The notes beneath the pieces are model-generated. The model did not search any database. It saw only the letters and a list, made by a program, of their open reading frames with translations, and was not told where the DNA came from. Of a stretch of 64,000 bases of DNA, positions 1 to 17,487 are shown in pieces. How positions within the stretch are numbered: the first letter of the stretch is position 1; the number at the start of each line of letters is the position of its first letter. Both the position numbers and the translations under genes were made by a program. Origin of the DNA: Panagrolaimus kolymaensis (lineage: Eukaryota > Nematoda > Chromadorea > Rhabditida > Panagrolaimidae). The stretch spans positions 62,001-126,000 of the forward strand of contig JAJQJQ010000050.1 of NCBI GenBank assembly GCA_028622995.1, read 5' to 3'.

Positions 1-165
1 AACTTCTAACATAAAAATAATAATTTAGCGTGGAATGATTAATAATTTTTCTAAAAAACCGGATGCCAGAAAGAAAATGTATACAATAAAACATAAAACT
101 AAGCGAATAAATAAATTAAATTAGAGAGCAAAGTGAATAGTAATAAAAATTTAATTATTTATTTA

Positions 166-4989
<4,824 letters not shown>

Positions 4990-5875
4990 GGTTTAATCTT
5001 GGGAATTAGCTAATAGAAAAATAAATAATTTTATGAAGAATTTGAAAACAAACAATTAAGCATTCTAAAAATAAAAGAAAATTATAAAAGATGGCCTTTT
5101 TATAATATATAAAAAGTTTTAGTTGCTCACAAACAAAAAAGCAAAATGCTGCGACTAATAAAATCGAAGAACAAATATTCTTTTCGAGAGTTCCATAAGC
5201 TCTGGGCTCATTGAAGAAGAAAAGGTTTTTATTCCATAAAAAAATTGCGCAAAACTTTAGCTTTTTTTATATCAAAAATGGGTAACAAAATGATGAAAAA
5301 TTTATTATTTTTAAAGAATATTTAATTATTACTTAAATGGTTTGTTTTCTTTGATAAAGTAAAAGTAATTTATTTTATGTTTAAACTCTTCAGTATTTTT
5401 ATTTTATGAATCTTTATTATGCATGAGTTTGTTGATTTCCTTTGTTGATTTGAATATACAAGGCGAAAGTTTTTTTTATTGTTTGATGATGCACTTTGGT
5501 TTAACATAAATTATTAATAAACAACTAATACTTTTAAACAATAATTTAAAGCAAATAAAAAAAATATTGGAAGACAAATCATTGAAAGTATCACAAAATT
5601 TTAGAAAAAGAAACAAATTTGAGACTATTTTTTCAATTATTAATTTGACTATAGCTTAACGGACTTTTAGAATCATTCGGCTTAAAAAAGAAAAAAAAGA
5701 CGGATAAAAAATGTTTGTGACAAAAAAAAGTAAAATTGCGATTTCGCGTTGGAAAAATTTGTGATTTTTGTTTTAATTTTTTTGGAAGGCTAATACTTAG
5801 AAAAATGGAAAGAATAATACTGAAAAATATTTTAGGCAAAAATTTGATTTTTCATAACCAAAATGAAATTTGTAA
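4990..5875. other. Intergenic AT-rich stretch
   Basis: This lies between the WDR7 start and the stop of the first SLC35 gene, both on the minus strand. It must hold the WDR7 upstream region and the SLC35 3' end. I see only homopolymer runs and short chance ORFs, and no conserved element. Confidence 0.6.
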
Positions 5876-7304
5876 TTAGGCTTTTTCAGGTCCGCCACGT
5901 TTTTCAAGAACAATTTCAGCGGTGGGAAGAGGTGGCCTTGATTTATATGGAAACATTCCATAAATAACTACCGCAGCAATAACTAAGAATGCTCCAGCAA
6001 GGAATAATAATCTTGGCCAAATATTGAAAGCAATTATAGATGCAATAGTTCCAACAATAATTGCAATGGATGTTGCAAAAGCTTTGAGAATATTATCTGC
6101 ATATTTAATAACCACAGCTACGATTAAACCGCCAACAGCTTGAACCAAAACTACGACCCACACAACCCAATCAAAACCTTGCATTAAACCATCTTTGAGG
6201 ACAGCTTCGTGGTCTTTTATCTTAACAAATAATATGCAAATTTTTAAAACGTTTATGTAAATTTAAAAAAGGCTTACTGCAATAATAATAATTCCACATG
6301 GAATTGAAAGAACAGCAAGTTGAAAATTTCTCATCCACAAAGACACATTTGAACCTTTAAGAATTTTTTCGAAATAAATTCCTGCAAATCCAGAAAGGAC
6401 GCATGCGATTAAAACTGCAATCAATCCAATTACTGGATTTCCTTGTTGCAAAGCTTCATTGTTGTTGCTAATCATTGTGGTTGTTGGATCAGAGTCATTT
6501 AGATACGCAGGTGGAGCAGCTGTAGGTGCTTGTTGTTTACCCGCATTCTAAAAAACAAAACAAAAAAGGGTAAATATATTTTTTGGAAAAATATTTTTAC
6601 GTACAATTTGGACTAAAACTACACCACAAATAAGGACCACTAAAGAAAGCCATTGAAATAAAGAAAGTTTGCGTTTGAGCATTAAAACAGTAAATCCTGC
6701 GGTGGTCAAAATTTTCATTTGATATGTAACCTAAATTTTTTGAGTTAAAGCTTATTTTTTTTGTTTTCTTTTACCATATACGTAGCAGCTTCAAGATTTT
6801 CTACAGCAATGTAAAGTAAAACATTTTGAATGGTATAAATCAAGGCGGGGACTCCAACTTTTAAAGTATCCAAAAAGTTTGTGCAAAAATGATATTTGAT
6901 ACCTCTAGCAGCAACAGAAATGGATTTGCTTGAAAGAGTAAAAAGGATCAAAGATAAAAATAATTTAACGATTTCATTGAAAAATACTGCAACGGTATTC
7001 AAAAATTTCTGTTGAGGCCGAGTTTGAGCATATCTCATAACCAAAACTTGTCCAGCATTTTGAACCACCAAAACTATTAAACTTATGTATTTTAACCATT
7101 TAACTAAAATTGTTTCATCCATTTTTTTTTAAAAATTAGAAACAAATTAATTTTATTACCCCAACCAATTTCTCTTTTTACATCATTGGCAGACTCCGGT
7201 GCTACTTCAATTTCTGCTGCGTCAGCGGCTTTTTCGAAAGAAGCCGCAATAGTTTCATCAAGCGGTTTTGATTCCTCATTATTGTCGATACCTCCTCGAT
7301 GCAT
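5876..7304 (-). CDS. SLC35A-type nucleotide-sugar transporter (copy 1)
   Basis: Five exons (7160-7304, 6775-7103, 6605-6730, 6278-6547, 5876-6220) give 404 residues. The multi-helix body carries the family signatures [13 protein letters not shown] and [18 protein letters not shown], typical of CMP-sialic acid/UDP-galactose/UDP-GlcNAc carriers of the Golgi. These exchange a cytosolic UDP-sugar for luminal UMP. An acidic, non-conserved cytosolic extension of about 48 residues precedes the first helix. The exon-1 donor (GGG|GTAATA) and the acceptor at 7104 join in phase 1; an internal ATG near 7122 (MDETIL) is an alternative start. A spliced-leader-like TTTTGTAG ends one base before the CAATG context at 7304. 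The loop in exon 4 (Gln/Asn/Pro-rich) is longer than usual. The exact sugar cannot be read from sequence. A second copy lies 719 bp upstream on the same strand. Confidence 0.88.
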
Positions 7305-8022
7305 TGCTACAAAACCAAAAACATTCAAACAAACAATAAATACAAACAAATAAATAAAGCGTAAAAAATGTTAGTTTGCAATATATTTTTCTCGTTAAAA
7401 CGCAAAAATTATTTTTAGGCACAAAAACTTTCAAAATAAATTGTATATCTCTTTATCAAAATAATTTACATAATTTATAAAATTTAATAGGAAACAAGAA
7501 AAATAAAAATATGTTCAATCAAATCGACGAAATGATATAATATAAATTGGAAAAAGAAGATGACGAAGATATGTTGTGTAATGTAATGCTTTTTTAGAAG
7601 AAGAAAGAAAAAATACAAATGAAAGCAAATCAAAAAAAAATTCGTCAGAAAAAACAAAACAAAAAGGATGCATGTTTTAGAAGAGAAGAGCCATAACCAA
7701 CAGTTTGTACAAACAACAAAATAAAATAACGTCGATGAAAAAAATAATTTTTCACTTCGAGCAATTTTCCGATAAAACAAAAAAACAAAATCATTAATAA
7801 TTTTCAGCTCTATAATTATTTTTTTAGTAAGGAAAAAAAGTATGGTGTGTGAGAAAGTAAAAACGAAAAGTGAGACTAAGCGTTTAGAAGCAAATAAAAA
7901 AATGAATGAAAAATTGGATTGATTGCACCAAGGTTCAAAATACCCGTTACAACCTCTTTTTTTATTGATAAGATTCGATTCAGAAAAAAAAACCTATGTT
8001 AAAAAAAGTGATTTTGATTATT
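7305..8022. other. Gap between tandem SLC35 copies
   Basis: About 0.7 kb of A/T-rich sequence between two same-strand paralogues. A 98-codon minus-strand open frame here is Phe/Leu-rich homopolymer translation with no family resemblance. No promoter motif is recognisable. The spacing is larger than the roughly 100 bp usual inside nematode operons. Confidence 0.5.
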
Positions 8023-9586
8023 TTATGCAACGGTGGTTGGAAGAGGTTTATAAAAAATATTTAAAACCACCGCGGAAGAACTATATAAAAAGATACTGAA
8101 TATTACTAAAGCCGCTCCAACGGTGAAAGCAAAATTAGGAATGAAACCAAAAACATATACAGAACCCATAGTTGCAAGAATAATGGCTAAACTAGTTGCA
8201 AAATTTTTAGCAATATTATCCGCATATTTGATACACACTGCAACTGAGAGGCCACCGATGCCATACCAAAAAACAGTCAACCAAACGATCGAATCAAAGC
8301 CAAAAAGAAATCCTTTTTCCATAATTTGGCTTCCATCTTGAATCATGGTTGCTGCAAAACTTGCAGGAATGGCGAAAACTGCCATCTGAACATTTCGCAT
8401 CCAAATTGAAACTGGAGCAGAACCTTTAAGAATTTTTTCAAAATAAACTCCAGCAAAGCCAGAAATGGAACAAGCCACACAAGCAGCAAAGAAACCTAAA
8501 GAAACATATTTAAGAATTTAATAATTTGACTTTTATTTTACCAAAAACTGGATTTTGTTCCAAATTAGAAGTTTTACCGGAACCTCCAGTTTGAAGTTGA
8601 ACTAATGAAACTCCAACAAAAAGCACCGCCAATGAAAACCATTGAGCTCGAGCAAGTTGACGCTGAAGTAATATAACAGAAAAAAGTGCAGTTGCAAATA
8701 TTTTTAATTGAGATACAATCTAAAATATTCTAGTTTTAAAAATAGAAATTAATAAAGAAAATTTGTACCATAAAAGTAGCTGCTTCAAGATGAGATGCAG
8801 CAACATAAAATAAGTTATTTTGTACTGTGTAAAGCATCGCCGGGATACAAACTTTCATAGTATCCCATGGTTGTCCAAAAATTTGAGCTTTAATTCCGCG
8901 AATAAGTCTAAAATTCAAAAAATTATTAAAGGCTTCCGTCAAAATTTAATTGTAATCTTTACCCTGTTATTCCATCCTCCTCAACTGAAACCATATATAA
9001 ACATATAAAAACTTTAACAATTTCTGTAAAAAATACTGCCACCGATGAAAAAAACATATCTTGGACATCTCGAGCTCGAGAATATCTCAAAAGCAAAGTA
9101 TGAACTGAATTTTGTAATACCAACCAAATTAAAACGGCCAATTTGATTGAAGCATTGCTGCTGGTTGCTCCCATACTTTTTTCTCGAATAATTTTAAAGT
9201 TAAACTAAAAAGTAAAAAATTATTATTAATGGAGATAATTACTAAACAAAGAAAAATAACCTAAACGTGGCATTTAGAAAACAGGATTATCGAGACTTGA
9301 ACAACTTTTAAAGATTTGTCAAAAGATAAAAAAGTATATCCCTCGCAAATTAATGAAAGTGAAAAGACAAACAAAAAAAGTCAAATCACTCGATTCATTC
9401 TTTTTGACCGATAAAAATCTCTATTTTCGAACTTTCCCATACTTTTCTATGCTTCGATAAAAATTAAAAACTTACTGGTAATCGAAAGAGTCTTCCTCCA
9501 TGATGCCGAAGAGCTCGAAACCTTCGAGATGTTGGAATTTTAGTTTGGAGGTTAATTGTAACATCATCAGCAGTATCAGACGCCAT
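8023..9586 (-). CDS. SLC35A-type nucleotide-sugar transporter (copy 2)
   Basis: Five exons (9476-9586, 8963-9204, 8769-8907, 8542-8719, 8023-8495) join in phase to 380 residues. Signatures: [25 protein letters not shown] and CIKYADNIAKNFATSLAII. Intron positions after the ATYM/ATFM and VQI/VQL segments agree with copy 1 or lie close to it, so the pair arose by tandem duplication and then diverged. Exon 1 encodes a basic leader (MASDTADDV..., rich in Arg/His) of 37 residues. It joins at phase 0 to an exon that reads through an in-frame ATG (MGATSS) that could be an alternative start; the long first exon gap (about 270 nt) makes exon 1 the least certain part. Role as for copy 1: Golgi/ER import of UDP-sugars for glycosylation. 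Substrate unknown. Confidence 0.87.
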
Positions 9587-10217
9587 TTAATAAAAAATAT
9601 GAATAAGGCACAACAAAACTGTAATTTTTTGTAAATAAATAAATCCTAAGTCATTGAAACGCTTTTGTTCGAACACTTTTCTTTAGATTCAAAAAATGGA
9701 AACGCTTATTTTAAAAAAGTGTTGGCAATTGGCAAAACGCCAACTTTACCCAAATATTGTGGAGACCCATAAAGAATAGACACTCGTCTAGCAACGGAGG
9801 AGTAACAATTTCCATTTTGCGTCAAAAAATTTTTTTACTGTTTTATCTGATTGTAAAAAATTGCAAGTGTGACCATAAAAAGCTTGATTTTTTTGTTGTT
9901 GAGGAAAAACGAGTTATAAGCAATCAATATTTTGGGGACAGTGAAATATTATCGTTTGCATTTTTCTTTTCAAGCTTACAAAAAATTATTTAATTAATGG
10001 AATTTGTTTGTTTCAAAAAACATTCTAATTATTGTACAGATTAAAAAAAAATGTATGCATAAATTTATCAAAACAAGTCATTTGGCTTCACGTGAATAAA
10101 AAATTATTTAACATTCGCTTCAACTTTTGTTTATCAAGAATGTTTTAAAAAAGGCTTGTTTTAGTTTATTTAAAGCTTAGTTTGGTTTGCCTCCGGTTCC
10201 TTTACACATTTTTAATT

Positions 10218-11241
10218 ATGAATGAAAAAAGAAAACGTCGACGTCCAGTTTGGCCGGAAGATAGTGTGCCATTTAATCTTGCTACAGCTAAAAGTCAAAA
10301 CTTTTCACTTCCAAATTCCATCATTCATTATATAACAAAATTCCCGCAGAATTCAGAAGGATATAAAAAGTTAGTAAAAACTTGCAAATATGTTTATTTA
10401 CAAAATTCTATTATTATTGTTGAATCTCTTCGTGGTTTTGATCATACATGGCAAGCTGGACAAAGTCGTGGACCTTTTATTCCAGAAAATTTTAATATTC
10501 AAAAAAATAACTTTAAATTATGGATTCTTTGCGAACTTAGCCTAAACTCAATTTCAAATACAAATTTGGTTTCTGGATTAATTCCAAAAATTTACGATAT
10601 CAGAGTATTTTATTTTAATTTAACAAATCAAAATCTCAAATTTGATGAATTCAAGTTTTTTCTTTCATCTAAAACCATCCGAAATATTTATTTAAATAAT
10701 ACTTTTGTGAAATATGAAAATGGAAACATTGTTTCATTGGAAAAAATAATTGAAAGTTTTCCTAAACTTGAAAGCTTTGAGTTGTAAGTTAACTTTTCTT
10801 TTTCTAAGATCAATCAGTAATTCATTATCTAATTCCAGAGTAAATGGAATGGCTTGTATCACTTTAAATACAGCAAAGCACTTAATTGAAATTCCAACTT
10901 TTCCAAATTTGAAAATCTTCCGTTTGAATGGAATTACAGAAGTTTTTGATTTCGAAGCTTTCTTTCGATATTTAAAAGTAATGTTTTATTATTAGAAACT
11001 CTTTGTATTCCATAAAAATTTTCAGAAACCTTCAAAATTAATTATTGATTTCAAGTATTCTGAATTAATATCTGAAAATTTCAAAGAACGTCTTCAAACA
11101 TTTATAAATGGCGTTGTTGAGGAAGGATTAACAGAAAATTATCCGCCATTAATTGTATTTCCTGGGCAAAATAAAGAAACCTTTAATTCCCTTCAACGTT
11201 TGACCAGAGTTTATCATAATAAAAATAAGCTAAAATGTTAA
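10218..11241 (+). CDS. Divergent F-box/FTH-like family protein (lineage-type)
   Basis: Three exons (10218-10783, 10839-10977, 11026-11241) give 306 residues. I do not recognise a named domain. The layout is a basic N-terminus (KRKRRRPVW), a short 'LPNSIIHYITKFP' module followed by 'KLVKTCKYVY', then a leucine/isoleucine-rich body with beta-alpha character ending ERLQTFINGVVEEGL. The LP..ii.yi....p / lv..CKyfy pattern resembles very divergent F-box modules, with an FTH/DUF38-like tail, that are expanded in nematodes. That assignment is inference. A broken paralogue at 55026-56286 shares the first splice-flanking block (CIT..TA..L..IP.F.NLK.F), supporting the gene model. ATG 10218 was chosen because the upstream in-frame sequence shows no conservation. 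Confidence 0.7.
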
Positions 11242-12512
11242 TAAACTTTTTTTTATTTTCATTAAAATAAAATTTAAATTTAAATACATTTGTGATAAAC
11301 CGAAAGCCACAGGATGTTGGGGATGGAAAAAGAGAAACAGGTATTGCAGATGCTGATAAAGTTTCTGCCGCACACGGAACAAATTATATTAGTGACCTTT
11401 TCGAAGCTATATAAACCCCTTTTTTCGATGCTGCAGCGATATCTTCAAAACATTTTTAACACTTTGAGACACAACAATCTTATATTAAAAAAACATTTCG
11501 TGATTGTGATGGATTTTTTTACTGATAGATTTATTTTTTGCTGTAGCATTTTTTTGAGTGTTCTCTGAAATTTAAATTTGATAATAAAAAAATTGCCTTT
11601 AACTAATGGAAATCTTTAAACGTCTGCTTATTTTTAGTAAGTTTTGCCGCATTTTTTTGGCGTTATGGACAGCTTTTAGTTGTGTGTTTTTTTCTTTCAA
11701 AAAGCTTCATCCCTTTTTTTCGAACTTACTTCAAATGCAACTCATTGCTATTATTTTTTGTTTGCTTACTGGCCCATTTATAAAAAAACCTCAACTTTTT
11801 AAAAAGAAATGCATTGGTGTTTTACGCCTTTCTTCCATTTTTTAAACTCAAAAATGCAAACATAAAAACTCAAATTTTTTTTTAAATTCAAACTTTTTTT
11901 TGTTAGTTGAAGCCAACAAAAAATTGATAACTTCAATAACTTTTTACCTTTTTTGCAAACAAAAAAATATTGCTCGATCTTTGCTTTGAGCTTCCTTTTT
12001 TTACACAATCGTGCTTCCGTGTGCGTTATTTTTACACATGGAGACTGCCTTCCGTCCTTTGCTCGGTTGCTTTTTTTATTCGACCCTTGGACTTTTTTTC
12101 CGTATGTTTAGTTTTAGACAAAAAAACACTCAGTTCATTCCAGTCTGATAAAAAAACAAGGTGATGATGGCGAGATTCAAGCATTTTTTTTTATTCCAAA
12201 AATCATGCATCATAAAAAAAAGGAAGCTTAAAAAGATCTACCTTGTCGTCGGAAACTGAAGGTACCACCTTTCCATTTTATTTTTGAGATAACATTTTGC
12301 TTCGAAAAATAAAAGAAAAATTGTAGATGGCGTGAGATTCTCGTTCTTTAAAGTGTTAAAAGGACCTTAAAATTTGTTTGCATTAATCATTAATTTAGTT
12401 TTTTTTTCATTACCACTTTTTTCTTGTTTCACCCGTGTCTGTAATTAATATTTAAACTTAACTGACAAGTTTAAAAATTTCATTTTATAGGTAATTCACA
12501 TTGTCCATCAAC
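11242..12512. other. Intergenic stretch, no supported gene
   Basis: About 1.3 kb, T-rich on the plus strand. The open frames at 11314-11568 and 11606-11845 are Phe/Leu/Lys-rich, have no family match and end by chance. The last 100 bp is probably 5' flank of the elongase; a TTTTATAG acceptor-like site lies 22 nt before its ATG. Confidence 0.5.
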
Positions 12513-13486
12513 ATGGCTGCAGTTAATGTAACTCCATATGTTAGTTTAAACGATGTGCTTCTTGGAGATGAATGGAAAGTTGAAAAAACGATATCTTTTA
12601 TGAGTCATTGGGTTCCAACATCCTTTTATATTACTGGAGCATATTTGATGATGGTATTCTTTGGACAAAAAATGATGAAATCCTTACCAGCTATGGATGG
12701 AAAAGCAATGGATTTAACATTAGCTTCATGGAATTTTATGTTTTCTATATTCAGCGGTTTTGCTGCATATCGATTAATCCCTGAATTATTTTGGGCTTTT
12801 AAACATATGGGATTTGTTGGTAAGGCCCTTCCTAATTTTAAAGTATGAAATAAAATATTTTTAAATTTTTAGGTTCATATTGTCATAATGCAAGTTATTA
12901 CACTGATCCATTAACTGGATATTGGGGTTGGATGTTTGTAATGTCTAAAGCTCCTGAACTTGGAGATACTATGTTTCTAATTATTCGTAAGCGACCAGTT
13001 ATTTTTATGCATTGGTATCATCATGCTGCGACTTTTCTTTATGCCCAAATCACTTATTCAGAAACTCAAGCTTGGTGCAGATGGAGTTTGGCTCTCAACT
13101 TGAGTGTTCACACCATCATGTATTTGTAAGTTTATTGTTCTAATTAAAATATGTCTAAAAAAAATTTCTTAGTTTTTAATCAAAAAAATTTATTTTTTTC
13201 ATTTTTTAGCTATTTTGGTGTTCGAGCTCTCCACATTCAAACCCCTAAACCCGTGGCTAAATTTATTACAACCATCCAAATAGTTCAATTTATTATAAGT
13301 TGTTATATTTTTGCCCATTTGGTCCTCATTAAAATCACCAATTCCATTCCTGATTGCGCTGTGAGCTGGAATGTTCTTTCCATTGGTGCTCTTATGTATG
13401 CTTCATATTTATATCTCTTTGCACAATTTTTCTACAATGCATATATCGCCAAACGTCATCCAGGAAAAACCACGAAAGCTGAATAA
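12513..13486 (+). CDS. ELO-family very-long-chain fatty acid elongase 1
   Basis: Exons 12513-12819, 12873-13125 and 13210-13486 join to 278 residues, the usual ELO length. The catalytic histidine box HWYHHAA sits in exon 2 after KAPELGDTMFLIIRKRP, the conserved ELGDT..I.lRk.P block. Further motifs are the membrane-embedded N-terminal helices, NLSVHTIMY and YFGVRAL..QTPKP. It condenses malonyl-CoA with a fatty acyl-CoA in the ER, the first step of each two-carbon elongation; the ELOVL3/6-like motif set fits C. elegans elo genes. The start ATG follows an acceptor-like TTTTATAG by 22 nt, perhaps a trans-splice site. Chain-length preference cannot be read. The C-terminus (...KTTKAE) has lysines but no perfect KKXX signal. 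Confidence 0.92.
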
Positions 13487-14653
13487 TTAAAAAATATTTT
13501 ACAAACTTCTTGTTTTTTTGTTCATAATAATGCGGGCCTTTTTCATAACTTTTCCTTTCATCATTTTTACTTGTTACAAAAAATAAACTCGAGAATAGTT
13601 TTTTTTCAATTTTCAATCTTCTAAAAAGATCTGTCGGTAATAAATTGAAAAAACGATCAAAGAATTTTTTGCAGTAATAAAGAAAGAAAAAAAAAGGCGA
13701 CATAATAAAAAAATGGTTCGATTTTCTTGTTCAACTAAAAATTTCAAAGAACAGTCAATTTATCATTTTTTTGAAGTTAGGAAAGTGTTGTACACCCAAA
13801 AAGCTATTAATTTAAAATTTTAATGATTAAAAAAATTAAGTAAATTTGGGTTTTTTACACCTTCACGCTTGGATTCATCGTCGGAAAAGGCAACAAAAAA
13901 TCGCATCGATCGGCAAAAGTTTACTCAACAAATAAATTCTTTATTACATAATTATCAATGAGTTCAACTCATCAGACTTAAAAAATGCTATTACAGCTGC
14001 TGACAAAATATGTAAAATTTAAAAATATAAAAATACAACTAAAAGGGTTTTTATCTTAGAATTCATTGATGATTATAAACATTTTATTTTTGTTTTGTTG
14101 TTTTGGGTAAATGATTTTGCTTTCTTTTTTGTGAAAATAAGACATTGTAAAAATAATTTATTGCATAAAAAATTTTTTTTTAAGTTTTTTCTTTATTTAT
14201 AAAGCTTCAAAATGCTTTTCCATAATCCAGTTTTTATAAGATAAAAAAGAGTCACCAAAAAGCGCAGCTTTGAAGCATCTTCAAGATTGAGAAACTTCGA
14301 GAGTAAGATAAAGCATATGTCCAGCGACAGAGATAATCGTCACATTTTTTTTTTCAGCTGTTGGCTGGCTAAAGTAAAAAGGATCAACAAAAAAGTTGTT
14401 TTTACTATGTTTTTTTTATCGTCGTTTGTCCGGCGACGATGATTAAAGCTAGGAAATAGAAGAAAAAAGAAAGTGAGGATGTAGAAATCCTAGCTTGCTG
14501 AGGATTTCAATGACAAAAGTTCTTGCATTTTCTAGAAGAATAAAAAAAAATGCGTTCGCTTTTCGTATAGCTTTAAATATTTTTTCCCTATTGTTTTGAA
14601 AGTTGCTTTTTTATCTTATTTTTAATTTTCGCTTGTTTTTTTTAGGAAAAAAG
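13487..14653. other. Intergenic stretch before the SMYD gene
   Basis: About 1.2 kb with homopolymer tracts. I find no gene, RNA or repeat that I can support. Immediately before the SMYD ATG is TTTTTTTAG followed by an 8-nt leader, an acceptor with no visible upstream exon. Confidence 0.5.
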
Positions 14654-16711
14654 ATGGGTAAGAAAAATAAGAATAATAAACCAACAAAAGTAGTTGAACC
14701 AGTAGTTGAAAAGAAAAAAGAAACTCCAATTTCTAGCTCGGAACCAATTCAACCCGAAGTTGAAAAAAAAGTTGAACCACCAACTTCAACTCCCACATCC
14801 GAAACAATTCCACTTGAATCTGATGTCACTGAAGATAATGTAATGCCAAAAATTGAGAATGTGGTAATTGCCGATGATCCACCAATTGAACCTCCATCAT
14901 TCATAAAGAAAAAGTTAAATTCAGATGAGAAAGAAAATTTAACAGTAGACGATGATCCATTATTATCTTCGAAAGATTCTCCTCTTTACAACGTCGACCC
15001 TAACACTTTAAAAGAACTTCAATCAAGTTACGATAGAGTTCGATTATTTGATGCCCCATTTGCCACGGTTGTAATGAACTCCAAAGTTGATAAATATTGT
15101 TCATATTGTATGCGCCTCGCTGAACGTGGAAAAGAACTCCTTCATTGTGGAGCGTGTGCTTTTGCTCGATATTGCGATAAAGATTGTCAACAACTTGCAT
15201 GGAAAATCCATAAAAATGAATGTCGACGCCTTAATGCAAATTTTCCTAATCTTCCATTAACTGAAGTTATGTTTCTCAGTCGAATTGTGGATAAAGTTAT
15301 TTTCCTTGAAGAATATGGAGACAAATTTGGTTGGGAAAAAATTCGTAAATGGACTGATTTAATGGATCACAAAGATGACATCCTTAATGATAAACCAAAA
15401 AGGGAACATTTTGAAAAACTTTTCAAAAAAATGGAAGTTTTTCGAAAGGATGAAATGATTGAAAAGGAAAAACTTTTCGATATTTTTTGTAAAGTTTCCA
15501 TTAATTCTCACAGTATTCACACCAATGCTGGAGATGAAATTGGAATGGCTTTGGATTTGGGTGTTTCTGTTTATGATCACAGTTGCCGACCAAATTGTTC
15601 CATGGTTTTTGATGGTAAAAAATATATATATATTGGATGTAAAAAATTTAATTTACTTTTAGGATACAAAGTTTATTTGAGACCATTAAGTCAAGATGTA
15701 AGCCCATATGATTTTATAAAAAGTTACATCAGTTACATCGATGTTGGACGCTCAAAGTAAAAACCTATTAAATTTTAATTTAATTTTTCTATTAAATTTT
15801 TTATTTGCAGATTCCTTCGAAGAAGTGAACTTAAAGCAAAATGGTATTTTGATTGCAATTGTGAACGATGTCAAGATCCCGAAGATGATATTCTCACGAG
15901 CCTTAAATGTCCAAATCAAAGTTGTGATGAACCTTTAATTACCACGGAAGAGGCAGAACCTATAATGATTGCATGCCCCAAATGCAAAACAATTGCGGAT
16001 GAAGAATATGTAAAGGAAGCTCAAAAAATTATGAAAGAGTTGCCTCCTCGTTTCACGACGGATATGAATGTTGAAGACACTAAAAAGATGCTTGAAAATG
16101 CTCAAAAATATTTGCATCCACAAAATATTTATATTTGTCGAATGCAAACTGCTATTTTCCATGTCACCGGCGAACTTCAGGTATGTATGTACGAGTTTAG
16201 TTTTGGATGAGATTTTTTTCGTGGAAAAATTTTGATTAATAGATTGAGTTTCATAATAATATTTGATTTAAATTAAATAACTTTATTTTTGGATTCATAA
16301 TTATCCAGAGCCTTGCAGCGAGAATTAGTTAATATTAAAAATTAAATTTTATTTTTTTAGGATAAAATGCCAGATATGCAAAAAACCGTTTATGAAAATT
16401 ATAAAAGATGTTTCCCTGCAATGGATCGGCATAATGGCTTTCAATTAATTAATATCGTGAAAACCCTCATTCAAGCAAAAGATCGAAAAGCTGCCGTTCC
16501 ATATGCATATGATGCGATGTGCATATTTGAAATATGTTTTGGAATGGAACATCCCTTTTATCTTCAAACCCTTGCATTATGGACTTATTTGGATAAAGAT
16601 ATCGATAAAAGTGATGATGAATTTTATCAATTAATGAGCTTTGATGATACCCGTCGAATCAATATTGGAGCTATACTTGGTTCAGCCAAAATTCCTGGCT
16701 TTTCAACTTAG
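14654..16711 (+). CDS. SMYD-type SET and MYND domain lysine methyltransferase
   Basis: Exons 14654-15614, 15663-15756, 15811-16180 and 16361-16711 give 591 residues. A Lys/Glu/Pro-rich disordered N-terminus of about 110 residues precedes the split SET region. A complete MYND zinc finger (CSYC...CGAC..ARYCDKDCQ...HKNEC) lies at about residues 152-195. The SET core DHSCRPNCSMVFDG (about 310-320) is the SAM-site NHSC equivalent. The post-SET cysteines CNCERC and a C-terminal TPR-like helical tail follow. The first intron is only 48 nt and a multiple of three without a stop, so reading through it also leaves an open frame. Splicing is preferred because it restores the SMYD pattern. The usual GEEL motif is not obvious (SPYDF in its place). 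The family methylates histones and other proteins; activity and substrate here are unproven. Confidence 0.88.
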
Positions 16712-17487
16712 TCGTTATATTTTTTTTTATTACATTGATACATTGTACTATGCTTTTTAACTTTGTTGTTTTATCGAAGGAAAAAAAAGAGAATACAATG
16801 AAGTGAACTTTTTTATAACCAAATTTCTTCTTTCATTTTTTCCCGCTCATTAAAGAAAAAGAAAAAGAAAAAAAGATACATGTCCATCGACACTTTGCAC
16901 CTTCCTACATTTTTTTTTATTTCCTTTCCTCTAGACTCGAATAGAAAAAAGAAAAGAAAAACTTTGTGTGATGGGTTGCCGGCCGCTCCAGGCCAAAAAA
17001 AAAATTTTTATATATAAAAAGAAGTGAGAGAAAGAGAGACTCGATTCACGCAACAAAAAATGGTTAAAAAAAATGGCGTGATATTAAAAAAGAGAGAATG
17101 AGGTGAGAGATTTTTAGAGTTAGTTAACTTTGATTTTTTCCATTGTCTAGTCTGTTTTCTTTTCTTTTTTTGTTGATACCATTTATGATGATGGACGTGC
17201 AGCGCTAACCCTAAAATCTTTTTTATGATATTTGATTTAAATGTAGTGTATCAAAAAAAAAAAAACTAAAAATTTGTTACATTTTTTTGGTTGTTGAATT
17301 TGTTTATAACTTTTTTTACGCCTGTAGCTATTTTTAAATTTCGTGCCAAGAATATTAGAGAGCCATTTCCATTTTTTAGCTTATTGCTAAAGTTTGCCCT
17401 TTTCACACTACTTTCGAAGCTATAATTTTATTTTAAATAAATTTTTAACATAAATAAATGATCGCCTTTTTAGGGTAATAATTCAAG
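16712..17487. other. Intergenic stretch
   Basis: About 0.8 kb between the SMYD stop and elongase 2. It has poly(A)/poly(T) tracts, GAGAGA runs near 17030-17100 and no supported gene. TTTTTAG occurs 13 nt before the elongase ATG. Confidence 0.5.
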
